Positions 25,900-36,092 of a stretch of 64,000 nt of DNA are shown here, piece by piece; within the stretch, counting starts at the first letter, position 1, and every line of letters starts with the position of its first letter. Source of the DNA: RPQJ01 sp963698735 (GTDB lineage: Bacteria > Pseudomonadota > Gammaproteobacteria > Steroidobacterales > Steroidobacteraceae); assembly GCA_963698735.1 (NCBI GenBank), contig CAVOSA010000021.1, positions 186,001 through 250,000 of the forward strand, in the 5' to 3' direction. A program made the translations under genes and the position numbers. Under the pieces are notes generated by a model that saw nothing but the letters and a program-made list of their open reading frames with translations, was not told the origin of the DNA and ran no database searches.

Positions 25900-27149
25900 T
25901 GTGTTACTCGGGCTCCTTTCTTGCATAGCAGGAAAACTGCGGCTGCGGTAGGTACCTCTACCTCTTCTTGATGGTAGGGGCCGTACCACGCATCAATTAT
26001 CCTAAATTTAGGTGCGTATTTCACATATAACTTAACTGTACCGGTCTTGAACGTTATAGCGCTTATGAGAGGATCATAATCCGCTAGATTTTCGGGTTGA
26101 ATAGTTTGAACCTGCCAACCTGTTTTTCCATGGAGGGTGTTTGGGAGACGTATAAGGCGGTGGATATCTGTAGTAACAACGGTATCTATCTCAGCAGCCT
26201 GTTCCTTTATGGCGCATTCCATCAGTTTTTCGAGATCCGCCAATAAACGGCCCTCATCTTTTCCAGCAAACCTGCTTAATACAAAGCTTGGGTGGTTTTT
26301 CTCGAGGGTCTCTAAAAAATCATTTTTCTTATCGGTAAGACTTTGGGTGAGAGTTCGGCCGAGTCCTAGTGCTTTTATTTCTTGGGGGGGTGCATCAGTA
26401 ATGTAGCCGTATAATGCCTTTCCAGCTCGTCCACGCCACCCTTCGTCACCTAGAAGACTTCTTCCACCTTTACTTTTTGGGTTAAATCCGAGGTACTCGG
26501 GTTTGAGACCTGTACCGAGGATATAATCAACGACTTCACGACGGGCTGATTGGTTTAATCCTCTGACTTTTTGACTGCGCACATGGACATGGTAGCCGCG
26601 ATTTCCGCTGAAATTGATGACGAGATCCCCTTTTACACTCATTCCGAAATCCTGAATGAGGATGTCGAGAAGCTTCTGGGTCTCGTTCTTAGCAGCTTGT
26701 AGACACCGCTCGCAAAGCCAAGTCTCTGTCTCAAAGCTGGCTTTGCCACATGTGCATATCTCCGGGGGTTTGCCTGTGCCTTCCTTCTCACATGTTCGGC
26801 ACTTCCATTTGTCATGTTCTCGTTGGCAGGGAAGGTTGAAGTGGTCAGCGTCAATATCGAATACTAGGTCAGCGCCTAGCCATCCTTTATCACTCATGTC
26901 GGCGTCAGGTTTAGTGTAATAGCTGGAACTGTGGTAGCTGTGGGATGGAGCATTCTCAGCGATATATCGACGGAACGTAGCTTCATCGTGAAACCCTATG
27001 TGTCGAAACATGGTTTTTCCGCCGAACATTAGGAACGCGAATTCGCGTTGCTTGATCTCGGTTGGGGCGGGTATCGTCGCTGCGTTAGCTTTATACCATG
27101 AGGCGAATTGCTCAGCGACAAATTTTGGGCTGCCCCAATCCGGATCCAT
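25896..27149 (-). CDS. priS: DNA primase small (catalytic) subunit PriS
   Basis: 417 residues from ATG 27149. It synthesises RNA/DNA primers. Visible features are FRHIGFHDEATFRRYIAENAPSH, the metal-binding DxD in LVFDIDADHFN, an inserted four-Cys zinc module (CRTCEKEGTGKPPEICTC, then a CERC), VINFSGNRGYHVHVRS with the catalytic SGxRGxH motif, and the late Asp in VVTTDIHRLIRLPNTLHGKTG. It shares a transcript with GINS (four-base overlap); priL is 69 bp upstream. Confidence 0.95.
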   Translation of the reverse strand: MDPDWGSPKFVAEQFASWYKANAATIPAPTEIKQREFAFLMFGGKTMFRHIGFHDEATFRRYIAENAPSHSYHSSSYYTKPDADMSDKGWLGADLVFDIDADHFNLPCQREHDKWKCRTCEKEGTGKPPEICTCGKASFETETWLCERCLQAAKNETQKLLDILIQDFGMSVKGDLVINFSGNRGYHVHVRSQKVRGLNQSARREVVDYILGTGLKPEYLGFNPKSKGGRSLLGDEGWRGRAGKALYGYITDAPPQEIKALGLGRTLTQSLTDKKNDFLETLEKNHPSFVLSRFAGKDEGRLLADLEKLMECAIKEQAAEIDTVVTTDIHRLIRLPNTLHGKTGWQVQTIQPENLADYDPLISAITFKTGTVKLYVKYAPKFRIIDAWYGPYHQEEVEVPTAAAVFLLCKKGARVTQ

Positions 27150-27217
27150 TGAAGAATATGGGGAGTATCCGCTATTAAAAGTGGTCTCGTTAAGGAAAGG
27201 TAGCTACTCACACGGTT

Positions 27218-28300
27218 TTAGAGGGAAGTATCTGTCTTCGTTTCACCCGTTACAGGAGCGGAAGTTTGGCTTTGAGGTGCTAGTCGTCTCGCTTTGATCC
27301 TGTAGTAGCTTAAGGGATGCTTGACACGTTCGCAGATGTCATCTTTGCTGCGACAGATACCGTGGGTGCGAAGGGTGTCGCATAGTGGTGGGGTATATCT
27401 AGTCTTGTTTCCGCGTGCTCCAGCGATGTGTTCTATCTGATATCGTGTCATCGCCTCGTCAAAGTCGGTTACACTGACATATAGGTCAACCATGCTCTCT
27501 ATGGGCATTCCAACATTTACTAGGAAGCTTGTTAGTGCGAAGCGCTCCATATGGCTGGCTCTTCGGCCTGAGAGGAGCCCCTCTAGGCAGTAACGTATAC
27601 ATGGGGGGAAAGCCTCACGGATCACCTCGGTGGGCATGTCCGCAGCCCCCAATTTTCCTCGATTCTCCTCGAAGATTTTATTGATCCGGTCTAGCCTCTG
27701 CTGTATTGGTTCTGGTACTTGGAATTTGACATGGCGGGAGACCCGTTCCCTGATCGTTGTCTCCACCTCACCCTGCATGAGTCGAGCAACTTCATTCTGC
27801 TGAAGCAGCACATAGCCGTTCTTCACTACTCTATTCACGAGTTTCCACTTGTCCTCGTGAAAAGCGTCACTGGCTCGGAGGAAATCGGTGAAATGGAGGC
27901 TGAAACTGTAATTTAGATTGTCGTAGTTCTCCTTAGCCTCCTGTAGATCCCAATTGAACTCGGTTTTGGCGATTTGGAAAAGAAACTTGCGGTCCTCCTT
28001 CTGTAGGAGGAGGTAGACGCGGACCGCTTCAGCGAGAGCATAACGTCTGTCTAGGAAACTTTCTCCCTTTAACGCGACGAGCATAGAGGCCACAGGGTAG
28101 CTGATAAGTTCGGTCATATAGTCGTCAAGCTTAGCCTCCACGATACCGTTCAAGATAGCTTCAGTAACCCTGTCTGTAGCTCTATCTAGAACTTTAGAGT
28201 ATGTCGGATCCGCGAGGTCGGTGAGTTGAATGTTCAGCGCGTCAATTAACTTAACCGCATCTTTCAGGTAGGGATATTTCGCTGCCTCGCGCTCTGACAT
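27218..28300 (-). CDS. priL: DNA primase large subunit PriL
   Basis: 360 residues from ATG 28300. The N-terminal helical domain is followed by the iron-sulfur domain whose cysteines appear in FPPCIRYCLEGL, PPLCDTLRTHGICRSKDD and ICERVKHPLSYY. Together with ASHMERFALTSFLVNVGM this is the PriL signature. PriL stabilises PriS and helps in primer counting. First gene of the replication-translation run priL-priS-GINS-L44e-S27e-aIF2-alpha. Confidence 0.93.
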   Translation of the reverse strand: MSEREAAKYPYLKDAVKLIDALNIQLTDLADPTYSKVLDRATDRVTEAILNGIVEAKLDDYMTELISYPVASMLVALKGESFLDRRYALAEAVRVYLLLQKEDRKFLFQIAKTEFNWDLQEAKENYDNLNYSFSLHFTDFLRASDAFHEDKWKLVNRVVKNGYVLLQQNEVARLMQGEVETTIRERVSRHVKFQVPEPIQQRLDRINKIFEENRGKLGAADMPTEVIREAFPPCIRYCLEGLLSGRRASHMERFALTSFLVNVGMPIESMVDLYVSVTDFDEAMTRYQIEHIAGARGNKTRYTPPLCDTLRTHGICRSKDDICERVKHPLSYYRIKARRLAPQSQTSAPVTGETKTDTSL

Positions 28301-28332
28301 GCTGGTCAGCTTAGCTTTGGAGCCGATGAATT

Positions 28333-29262
28333 TTAGACTTTAGGCTTAGTTTTCTTCCTTTTTTTAAGTAGATCAAACTGCCTATCGTAAACTATCAGGG
28401 CATCGTAACCCCCATTTTTCTCTTTGATGAAATTAACTTCGGAGAGGGTTGCTTCATTGAAAAAGAAGGAGTTGTTCTGAGAAGATTTTAGAGTCTGCTC
28501 TCTGTTGGCGTTGGTTGCTAGACTTAGGTTGAGCTTACCGTCTTTTAGATAGATTTTAGCTGAGTTTCTGTCGTTAGAGTAAGTACCTATGTATCTCTCC
28601 GGTTCATGAGGCATAGAAGTTTCAGTATGTTTGAATCGTTTATGACTGAGAAACCACCGGTACAACTCCTGATTGCTGTATGTATCTGTCCAGCTGTCGT
28701 GCTCAGCCTCAGGATAAACAGTGAACTGGACATTTCTGAATTGATTTAAAGCATCGCTCATAATCTCTGAGTTCTTTATGGATACTATGGGGTCTTTTGC
28801 ACCGTGGAAGATCCATGTAGGGATGTGGCGTATCTTCCAGGCAGTAGAGGGGTCTCCGCCTCCGCAGATAGGCGCGATTGCAGCAAAAAGCTCAGGGTAC
28901 TTCATCGCGGTTTCCCATGTGCCATAGCCACCCATACTGAGCCCCGTTAAGTAGACGCGATCCTCATCTACTCTGTATTTCTGCAGGATGTCCTTCAGTA
29001 AACTAACAACCAGGTCGGGTAACCAACGCTCATTCGTTGGAACTTGTGGAGATACTACAATGAATGGGAGTTTTTCACCTGCTTCAAGCAGTTTCGGAGG
29101 CCCATGAATCTTCACGAGTTGGAGATCATCTCCTCTTTCACCAGCGCCGTGTAGGAAGAAGAGTAAAGGCCACTTAATCGTTAGATTAGAAGTGTATGCT
29201 TCAGGTAGATAGAGAAGGTACTTTATCTCTTTCGCGTATCTGTGTTCAGTCTGCCCGATCAT
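28333..29262 (-). CDS. prolyl-oligopeptidase-like / carboxylesterase family protein
   Basis: 309 residues from ATG 29262. An alpha/beta hydrolase of the kind often labelled phospholipase/carboxylesterase: LLFFLHGAGERGDD (oxyanion), VYLTGLSMGGYGTWE (nucleophile Ser in GLSMGG), WIFHGAKDPIV (Asp) and YPEAEHDSWT (His). The last 90 residues form an extra region with beta-like character. No signal peptide. Substrate cannot be named. It stands between PriL and the PhzF gene on the same strand. Confidence 0.82.
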   Translation of the reverse strand: MIGQTEHRYAKEIKYLLYLPEAYTSNLTIKWPLLFFLHGAGERGDDLQLVKIHGPPKLLEAGEKLPFIVVSPQVPTNERWLPDLVVSLLKDILQKYRVDEDRVYLTGLSMGGYGTWETAMKYPELFAAIAPICGGGDPSTAWKIRHIPTWIFHGAKDPIVSIKNSEIMSDALNQFRNVQFTVYPEAEHDSWTDTYSNQELYRWFLSHKRFKHTETSMPHEPERYIGTYSNDRNSAKIYLKDGKLNLSLATNANREQTLKSSQNNSFFFNEATLSEVNFIKEKNGGYDALIVYDRQFDLLKKRKKTKPKV

Positions 29263-29316
29263 TGACAGTCCCTAGGTAGAATATTGGTTGAGAGATGAAT
29301 AAGATTATTGGGGGGT

Positions 29317-30135
29317 CTAATCGATGAGGAGGTGACCCTTGACAACTGTTACTGCGGGGCCTGTGAGATAGACGCGTTTATCATCCATATCTAGAAGGAG
29401 CTCCCCGCCTCGCGCTGAGGCTTGGTAGGCTTTCATCTCATTTTTCCCTAGCTTTTCGCTCCAGTAAGGGGTTAACACTGTATGTACTGAGCCTGTGACC
29501 GGGTCTTCATTAATCCCGAGCCACGGCGCGAAGAAACGGCTTACGAAATCGAAATCAGACCCTCGCGCTGTTACGCATACAGCTTTGATATCGAGTTCCG
29601 TCTTAGCAGAGAGTAGCTTACCAAAGTCTGGTTTAATCCCCCTAACTATTTCCTCATTTTCAACGACGAGTATAAGGTAACCGTTGTGGGGACCATATAC
29701 AGCTTCACTGACTTCTTTCAAGCCGAGCCCTGCCAGTATCTCGGAAGGTGTTTCTACATCCTTTGGATCATCTCGAGGAAAATCAAGTTTGACCCCCTTC
29801 AAGACCCTAGAAGCGTTGAGAACCCCACTTAATGTTTGGAAAGAAACTTTATCCGATTTCAAATCAAGTTGCTCGAAAATAATATGGGCTGTTGCAAGAG
29901 TTGCGTGACCGCACAATTTGATCTCGACTTTAGGCGTGAACCAGCGAAGCCTATATTCGTCTTTCCTGATCTTCTCAACGAAGGCTGTTTCAGGATGCTC
30001 CATCTCAGCGGCGATAGATCGGTAAAGTTCATCGTCGAGACTGCAGCTTACGAGGCAGACAGCGGCGGGATTACCGCCGAAAGGCTTTGAGGTGAATGCG
30101 TCAACACCGAACAGGGGAACCCAAGTTCTCGGCAT
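29317..30135 (-). CDS. PhzF family isomerase/epimerase-like protein
   Basis: 272 residues from ATG 30135. Family features are FGVDAFTSKPFGGNPAAVCL at the N-terminus, the catalytic-Glu region EMEHPETAFVEK, RWFTPKVEIKLCGHATLATAHI and NEDPVTGSVHTVLTPYW near the C-terminus. PhzF relatives are diaminopimelate-epimerase-fold enzymes with isomerase activity on varied acids; the substrate here is unknown. The next gene is an aminotransferase, which might act on a related amino acid. Confidence 0.9.
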   Translation of the reverse strand: MPRTWVPLFGVDAFTSKPFGGNPAAVCLVSCSLDDELYRSIAAEMEHPETAFVEKIRKDEYRLRWFTPKVEIKLCGHATLATAHIIFEQLDLKSDKVSFQTLSGVLNASRVLKGVKLDFPRDDPKDVETPSEILAGLGLKEVSEAVYGPHNGYLILVVENEEIVRGIKPDFGKLLSAKTELDIKAVCVTARGSDFDFVSRFFAPWLGINEDPVTGSVHTVLTPYWSEKLGKNEMKAYQASARGGELLLDMDDKRVYLTGPAVTVVKGHLLID

Positions 30136-30174
30136 AGCTTGAGCTAAATAGGTCTCCGAGAAAAGGATTTCGAG

Positions 30175-31325
30175 CTAGAGATAGTTATCAGCGAAGTGCT
30201 TGAGACGTCTTAACCCCTCAGGCATCCATGTGCGACCATAGCTGATCCTGAAGTTGTTTCCAGGGTAGTTGAAAACCATCCCTGGCCATACCATCACATG
30301 TTCTCGTTTAGCGTATTCTTCCGTGAACTTCTCCACATTCATTCCTATTAACTCTGGGAAACCCACTGTGGCTCCCCTGGGTCGAACCCACCGAAAGTGG
30401 TCGCTATAGGTCTCGAAGAACTCGTCGAGGAGCGGAAGGTTATCGTCGATGATCCTGTGGCTTCGAGCTAGTATCTTATTTTTTTCTCTAAGCGCGATAG
30501 TTGCGAGGACTTCACTCGGAGCAGGTTTGCATGGAACGGCTAAACCGTTGAGATCCTTGATCTTCTGAAGAATTGTAGGCTCCTTGACGGCAACCCATCC
30601 AATTCTGAGGCCGGAGAGAGCGTAGGCCTTCGAAATTACGCCGATGCTTACACCGGAATCTTGAGCCTCCACCGCTGGAGGTAGGCGGTACTCGGGTTTA
30701 TGCTCCAATAGGTGGTAGACCTCATCACCGATCAGGCTAACATTGTGTTCACTGCAGATTTCGATGAGTGTATTGTATGTAGAATGATCAATTGTTGCAC
30801 CTGTTGGATTGTGGGGAAAGTTTGTGACGAGAAACTTTGTATTGGCCGGAACGCTTTCCGGATCTTTTCCACATCGACGCGCCAACCATCTGGTTCAAGC
30901 GGTACTAGAGTAACCTCAGCTCCTGCAAGGATCGCGAGTTGATAAAGGGCCTCATATGCGGGCCAAAGAACCACGATATGGTCGCCGGGTCGGAGCATAG
31001 CTGTGAAGAAGAGCCAGATCGCCTCATCCGCCCCTGCGAAAATAACAACTTGACTCGGATCAACACCTTTATAGAGATTAGCTACCTCGCGTCTTAGTTT
31101 TATTCCGCCTGCGGTTTCGGTGTATTTCAGGACGAGGTTATCCCAATCCGCCCGTAGCTCATCGTCAGCGAGCTCCAGAAGCTCGCTCATCTTAAGGGGT
31201 TGAACATCAGACTCATGCATCGTCATATCGGTGTGTTTTCGCCACTCTAACATCTGGCTTTCAAGCCATAGTCTATGTGAGTTTCTCTCTTTACTCTGTA
31301 TAACTGTAGGATTGATTGAGGTCAT
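30175..31325 (-). CDS. PLP-dependent aminotransferase (class I/II), one frameshift
   Basis: The N-terminal part (from ATG 31325) holds YTETAGGIKLRREVANLY, VVIFAGADEAIWLFF and HIVVLWPAYEALYQLA. The C-terminal part holds FLVTNFPHNPTGATID, LIGDEVYH, the PLP-binding Lys in VISKAYALSGLRIGW and NNFRISYGRT. The two lie in different frames and join near 30,860 with one base too many or too few. Together they make about 383 codons, the usual fold-type I length. Related enzymes near this sequence type act on amino-acid side products; the exact substrate is uncertain. Confidence 0.85.
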
Positions 31326-31494
31326 ATCAGATTCTCTCGGTATACTCTAGCATCATCGTTTCCCGCATGTAAGCCTTGACAATTTATCTCGACGACGAAT
31401 ACATCGCAAAGGCGATGAATAAACCAGATAATAATTCAGATTGAACTTCGCTTTATGAACCATCTAACTTCTTAGATAAAATTTAAAAAAATGT

Positions 31495-31926
31495 TTAGTT
31501 GACGATCACATTCTCAAAGTCGAAATACCGCTTCGCCAAGAACCGGATCTTCTTAATGTTCTCTCCATTCTTGCCTATTGCGATCCCCTTATCGTGAGGA
31601 TCGATATTTACCATGGCGATCTTTCCCCCGCCAACCTTGTCAACCATACGGATATCCTTGACATTCGCGGGTTTCAAAGCGTTCCGGAGGAACTTGTCGG
31701 GGTCCTCAATGAATTCGAAGATCTCGACCTGCTTGTTCGTCAAGGCGCGGAACCGCTTGATCTTTTCCCCGCCTTTTCCCACAGCGAGGCCGATCTCTCC
31801 CTTCTTTACGGTGAAGATTATCGTCTCCTCCTCTATGATGCAGTCGACGATGGTTGCACCCGTCATGTTTTGGAGGAGTTGAATAAACTTCATCTCATCC
31901 CCGGTTATCTTGACGTTGCTCAGCAT
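31495..31926 (-). CDS. nusA: NusA-like KH-domain transcription factor
   Basis: 143 residues from ATG 31926. Two KH domains without the bacterial N-terminal domain, as in archaeal NusA: IGLAVGKGGEKIKRFRAL and GIAIGKNGENIKKIRFLAKR carry the GxxG loops. It binds RNA and is thought to affect elongation or termination. Last gene of the rpoB-rpoA-L30e-nusA run, one base after L30e. Confidence 0.93.
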   Translation of the reverse strand: MLSNVKITGDEMKFIQLLQNMTGATIVDCIIEEETIIFTVKKGEIGLAVGKGGEKIKRFRALTNKQVEIFEFIEDPDKFLRNALKPANVKDIRMVDKVGGGKIAMVNIDPHDKGIAIGKNGENIKKIRFLAKRYFDFENVIVN

Positions 31927-31927
31927 C

Positions 31928-32242
31928 TTACTTTTTCACCAATTCCAGGATATGGCTATCTCCGGGTTCGATTAAAACGATCGCGGAGACCGGGAACGGC
32001 TTCCCGCAGAGCATCCCAAGGTCAACGCTGTCCTTAGTATGCTCCATAACCGGTACCTGGGAGAGCTTTCCGTAGTTCTCAATTATCTGCCTTGCATCTG
32101 GGGGGCAGTTGTTGCTTATGATCGCCAACTTGGCTCGTCCTTTACGCAGTTCCCTCACAGTGGCTTTTGACCCTAACTGGGTTTTGCCTGTGGAGAGTGC
32201 GAGTCTCAGCTCATGATCTATGCTACTCATCGCGTTTTCCAC
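31928..32242 (-). CDS. rpl30e: ribosomal protein L30e
   Basis: 104 residues from ATG 32242. It contains the family core LGSKATVRELRKGRAKLAIISNNCPPD, YGKLSQVPVMEHTKDSVDLGMLCGKPF and VSAIVLIEPGDS. L30e is a kink-turn-binding protein of the large subunit. Its start overlaps the end of rpoA by 20 bases, the standard archaeal arrangement. Confidence 0.95.
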   Translation of the reverse strand: MENAMSSIDHELRLALSTGKTQLGSKATVRELRKGRAKLAIISNNCPPDARQIIENYGKLSQVPVMEHTKDSVDLGMLCGKPFPVSAIVLIEPGDSHILELVKK

Positions 32243-35200
32243 CCATTGTCATGAACAGCTCCACGCCCCCCGTTCCGAGGGGAATAGACTGTCCTACGAT
32301 GATGTTTTCGATCACACCTTTAAGGGGATCGATTTCACCGCGTATTGCAGCGGAGACGAGGTGCTGTATAGTGAGCTCGAAGGCTGCCCGAGCCAACACA
32401 CTGCTCTTCTCACCGCTGATGCCGTGACGACCGATCTGCTGAACCTCACCCATCTTCGTCATTATGTCGCTGACGAGCATAACGTGGCGAATATCGACGT
32501 CTAGACCCTGCTCCTCAAGAACGATATGCGCCTCCCTGATGAGAGCGTTGCGGGCTGCCTCGATGCCGAGGATCTCAGCGATCTCATGGATGTTGTTTGT
32601 GGTGATTGATAGAGGGTCGATTCCATCGATCTTTATGACTTCCTCGAGGTTGCTGCCATCAGTCCTTATGATCCATTCGCCTTCAGACTGTACAGTGAGA
32701 ACGCGTTTGATCTCGGGGATTCCTCTGATCCTCACGCTTGTAATTGCATGTGTTAGGATGTCGGGGTCTCCACTCTTCTCATCATCGAGGCTGATAAGGT
32801 AGGTCATCTCGCCCTCTTTCTCGAATTTGAAGGGAATGGTGTTCTCTACTTCCTCGATTGAGACGCCTAGAGTAGTCATCTTCTCCGGATCAATGGTGAC
32901 GCGTAGTTTATTGGAGTTGTAGTCGGCGTTGACTTCGCTAACGACGTCGTCGATGGTTGTGTAAGTGAGCTTCTGAGCGACTTCTCGGGCGAACTTTTCG
33001 CTCTTCTTATGCTTCGCCTCGAGGTGAATCTCCATGACAGGTGTTGATGGTTGTCTGCGCGCATCGACAATCTCTATTAGACGCGGTAATCCGAGGGTTA
33101 CGTTCTGCTCTGCGACACCTGCGTAGTGGAAAGTACGTAGCGTCATCTGCGTGCCTGGTTCACCGATACTCTGGGCTGCTAGGATGCCAACAGCTTCACC
33201 GGGCTCGACGAGGCTGAAGTCATAGTTCTTGTCTGCTGCGGAGCTACCTCGTCAACCGACTTCTTTGAGACCCCACTCGCGTTAAGCCGATCCTCGAGTT
33301 CATTGCGTAGGCTTAACGGGAACTCTGTGAGCTTATCCACTCGTTTCTTAATAAAGTCAGGGGACGCAACTGAGCCAGGCTTATCAGTGATCTTGGCACG
33401 GTCGATGAGTTGCTCAACGTTAACCGCTTTTCCATGGTCGCTCTTCGCCGGGTCGATACCGTCTTCACCGTACTTGAACTGTATGATGTCTCCGAGACTG
33501 TTTCGGACGGTTCCGTCGTACTCTACACGGAGGTGCTCCAGAGCGTTGATCAAGCGACGCTGCATGTAACCACTCTGCTGAGTACGCACAGCAGTATCTA
33601 CCAGGCCTTCGCGGCCACCCATACTGTGGAAGAAGTACTCAATTGGACTGAGCCCATCCCGGTAGCAGTTATAGACGAATCCACGTGCTGCAGGCTTAGG
33701 GTCATTATCCTTAAAGTGGGCTAGAGTCCGGTTCTCGTATCCTCTCAGAATACGCTTACCACGAATTGACTGCTGCCCTACGCTGCCCATCATCTGACCG
33801 ATGTTGAGGCTGCTGCCTCGGGCTCCGCTCTTCGTCATAATGATACCGCTGTTGGTCATTCCGAGCCCTTGCTCAACTGTTTCACCCGCTTTATCACGGG
33901 CGTTGATAGCTCATTCATGACCTTGAGCTCGAAGGTTTCCTCCATGCTGCGCCCTGGAAGACGCTCAAGTTTTTTGGTGTTGTATTGATCGATGAGGTTC
34001 TCGACGTTGCGCTCCATCTTCCGCATCGTGTTGCTGATGGTGTTATGCTCCTTCTCAGCGAGGTTTAGCTCATCTACGCTGTAGCTGAATCCTCGAAGGC
34101 TGAGGAAGGCGATGACCATCTTTGTGATGCCGTTAAGGAAGTCGTGTCCGACGTCTGTTCCGTAGTCTTTGATTATGCGGTGGAATATAGTTTCTGCGCG
34201 CTCTGCTCCGATGCTGTTCTTGTCAATGACTCCCGTGAGGAGCTCTCCTCCCTGAATCATAACGTATGAGTCGTATTTGCAGAGCTCTTTATCGCATGTG
34301 GGGCAGTGGCGGCATACGTTGGCGCGGCTGACGAAGTTGAAGTCTTTCGGGAGGTAGAGGCTGAAGATCTGTTTACCGGTCCACTGCTTCAAGGGATTCT
34401 TGACGGTTGGCTCAGGTAGTTTACCTGTGTAGCCGGTGGCTGAGAGGAGTTTACCGACCTCGTGTCCGTATAGAAGTGTCTCCTTTCGGGTGAAGAGGTA
34501 GGCTCCGCTGATGAAGTCTTTCGTGGCACCGATGATGGGTGCGCCGTAGCGGGGTGATAGAATCTGGTCCTGTACTCGCATTAAGAGCTTTGACTCGGTC
34601 TGGGCTTCTTTGCTTTGAGGAATGTGGAGGTTCATCTCGTCTCCATCGAAATCCGCGTTATACGGTGGACAGACGGCGATATGCATCCGGAATGTCCGGT
34701 AGGGGAGCACTCGTGACTTTGTGGGCCATGATGCTCATTCTGTGAAGAGAGGGCTGCCTGTTGAATAGGGCGATGTCTCCATCCTTAAGGTGGCGCTCCA
34801 CGATGAAACCAGGCTCTAGAGTGGTCGCGATACCGCTTCTATCCGCTACGAACTCTAGACGGATCCTCTTCTGGTCTGGGCGAATAATGTAGAGAGCGCC
34901 TGGATGCCTGTACGGGCCATTCAATACGAATCGTTTCATCTCCTCGATGTTTAGGGGTGTCACGACGTCTGGTACCGTGAGGCGCACTGCTACATGAATT
35001 GGAATACCGACCTCGTTTATGTCGAGGTTCGGGTCGGGGCTGATTACTGTGCGTGCAGAGTAGTCTACACGTTTACCTGAGAGGTTACCGCGGAACCGAC
35101 CTTCTTTTCCTTTGAGTCGCTGGGCGAGGCTCTTGAGGGTACGTCCACTGCGGTGGCGTGCTGGTGGGATGCCTGAGACTTCGTTGTTGAAGAATGTGGT

Positions 35201-36092
35201 GACATGGTATTGGAGGAGCTCGGAGAGGTCCTCGATGATGAGTGTAGGAGCACCTGCGTCGATGTTTTCTCTGAGTCGCTGATTGATCCTGATTATGTCA
35301 ACAAGCTTGTGGGTGAGGTCGTCTTCAGCGCGGATGCCAGACTCGAGGATGATGCTCGGTCTAACATCTACTGGAGGAACTGGCAGAACCTGAAGAACCA
35401 TCCACTCGGGGCGGGCTACCTCTGGCTCGAAGTCGAGAAGCCTAAGGTCATCGTCGGGTACACGCTCAAACCACTCTCGGATCATGTTGGCGGTGAGCCT
35501 GCTTGACGCCTCCTCTCCCTCGACGGATGATGCGTCAGCTTCCAACCTCTACCTCTTCAGCGTCGTCCGCTGATTCGGATTCGTAGAATGTGGTGGGTTT
35601 AGCAAACTTGACGTTTGTCTGCATCATTTGGCAGTGAGGGCACGCTTTACCGCGTTTGTACTTCTTCGCTACTTTGAGGATGTCGTTGATGGTGTCGTCG
35701 CTGACTTTTCCGTAGAGCTTGAGGTCTCCTTGGCGTCTCTGAATGAAGGATTGGATGCTTTCGCGTCCCTCTTCGGGGAGGAGTAGTCGTCCGCAGCCTC
35801 GGCATGTGGCTGTGAGGAGTCTGTATATCTGTTTGGCGAATTCTACGTGGATTACGGGTACTGCGAGTTCTATGTGGCCGAAGTGGCCTGGGCAGTTGAG
35901 GGCGATGTTACCGCATGTTGCGCATCTCTGGCGGGGTTCTAGGGTTCCGAGGCGGTGGTCCATTAAGCCTCCAGCGATTGGGGCGCCGTCTTCATCGTAT
36001 GTGTCTGAGGTTTGGATCTCTACCGCAGAGAGCTTTCTTACCTCATCTGGGGGGAGGAGACCGAACTTTATGCTGTCAATGACTTTGCTCAT
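32223..36092 (-). CDS. rpoA: RNA polymerase subunit A (A' and A'' apparently one gene), several frameshifts
   Basis: Largest polymerase subunit. It starts at ATG 36092 with the zinc clamp (CATCGNIALNCPGHFGH) and continues through RVDYSARTVISPDPNL. The catalytic NADFDGDEMNLH lies near 34,640, the GARGSSLNIGQM bridge-helix region near 33,800 and the A'' part (LVEPGEAVGILAAQSIGEPG, TFHYAGV) near 33,190-33,120. Reading frame changes are needed near 35,540, 34,695, 33,908 and 33,240. No plausible separate start or spacer is seen before the A'' part, so A' and A'' look fused, as in some TACK archaea. The stop overlaps L30e. Confidence 0.9.
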
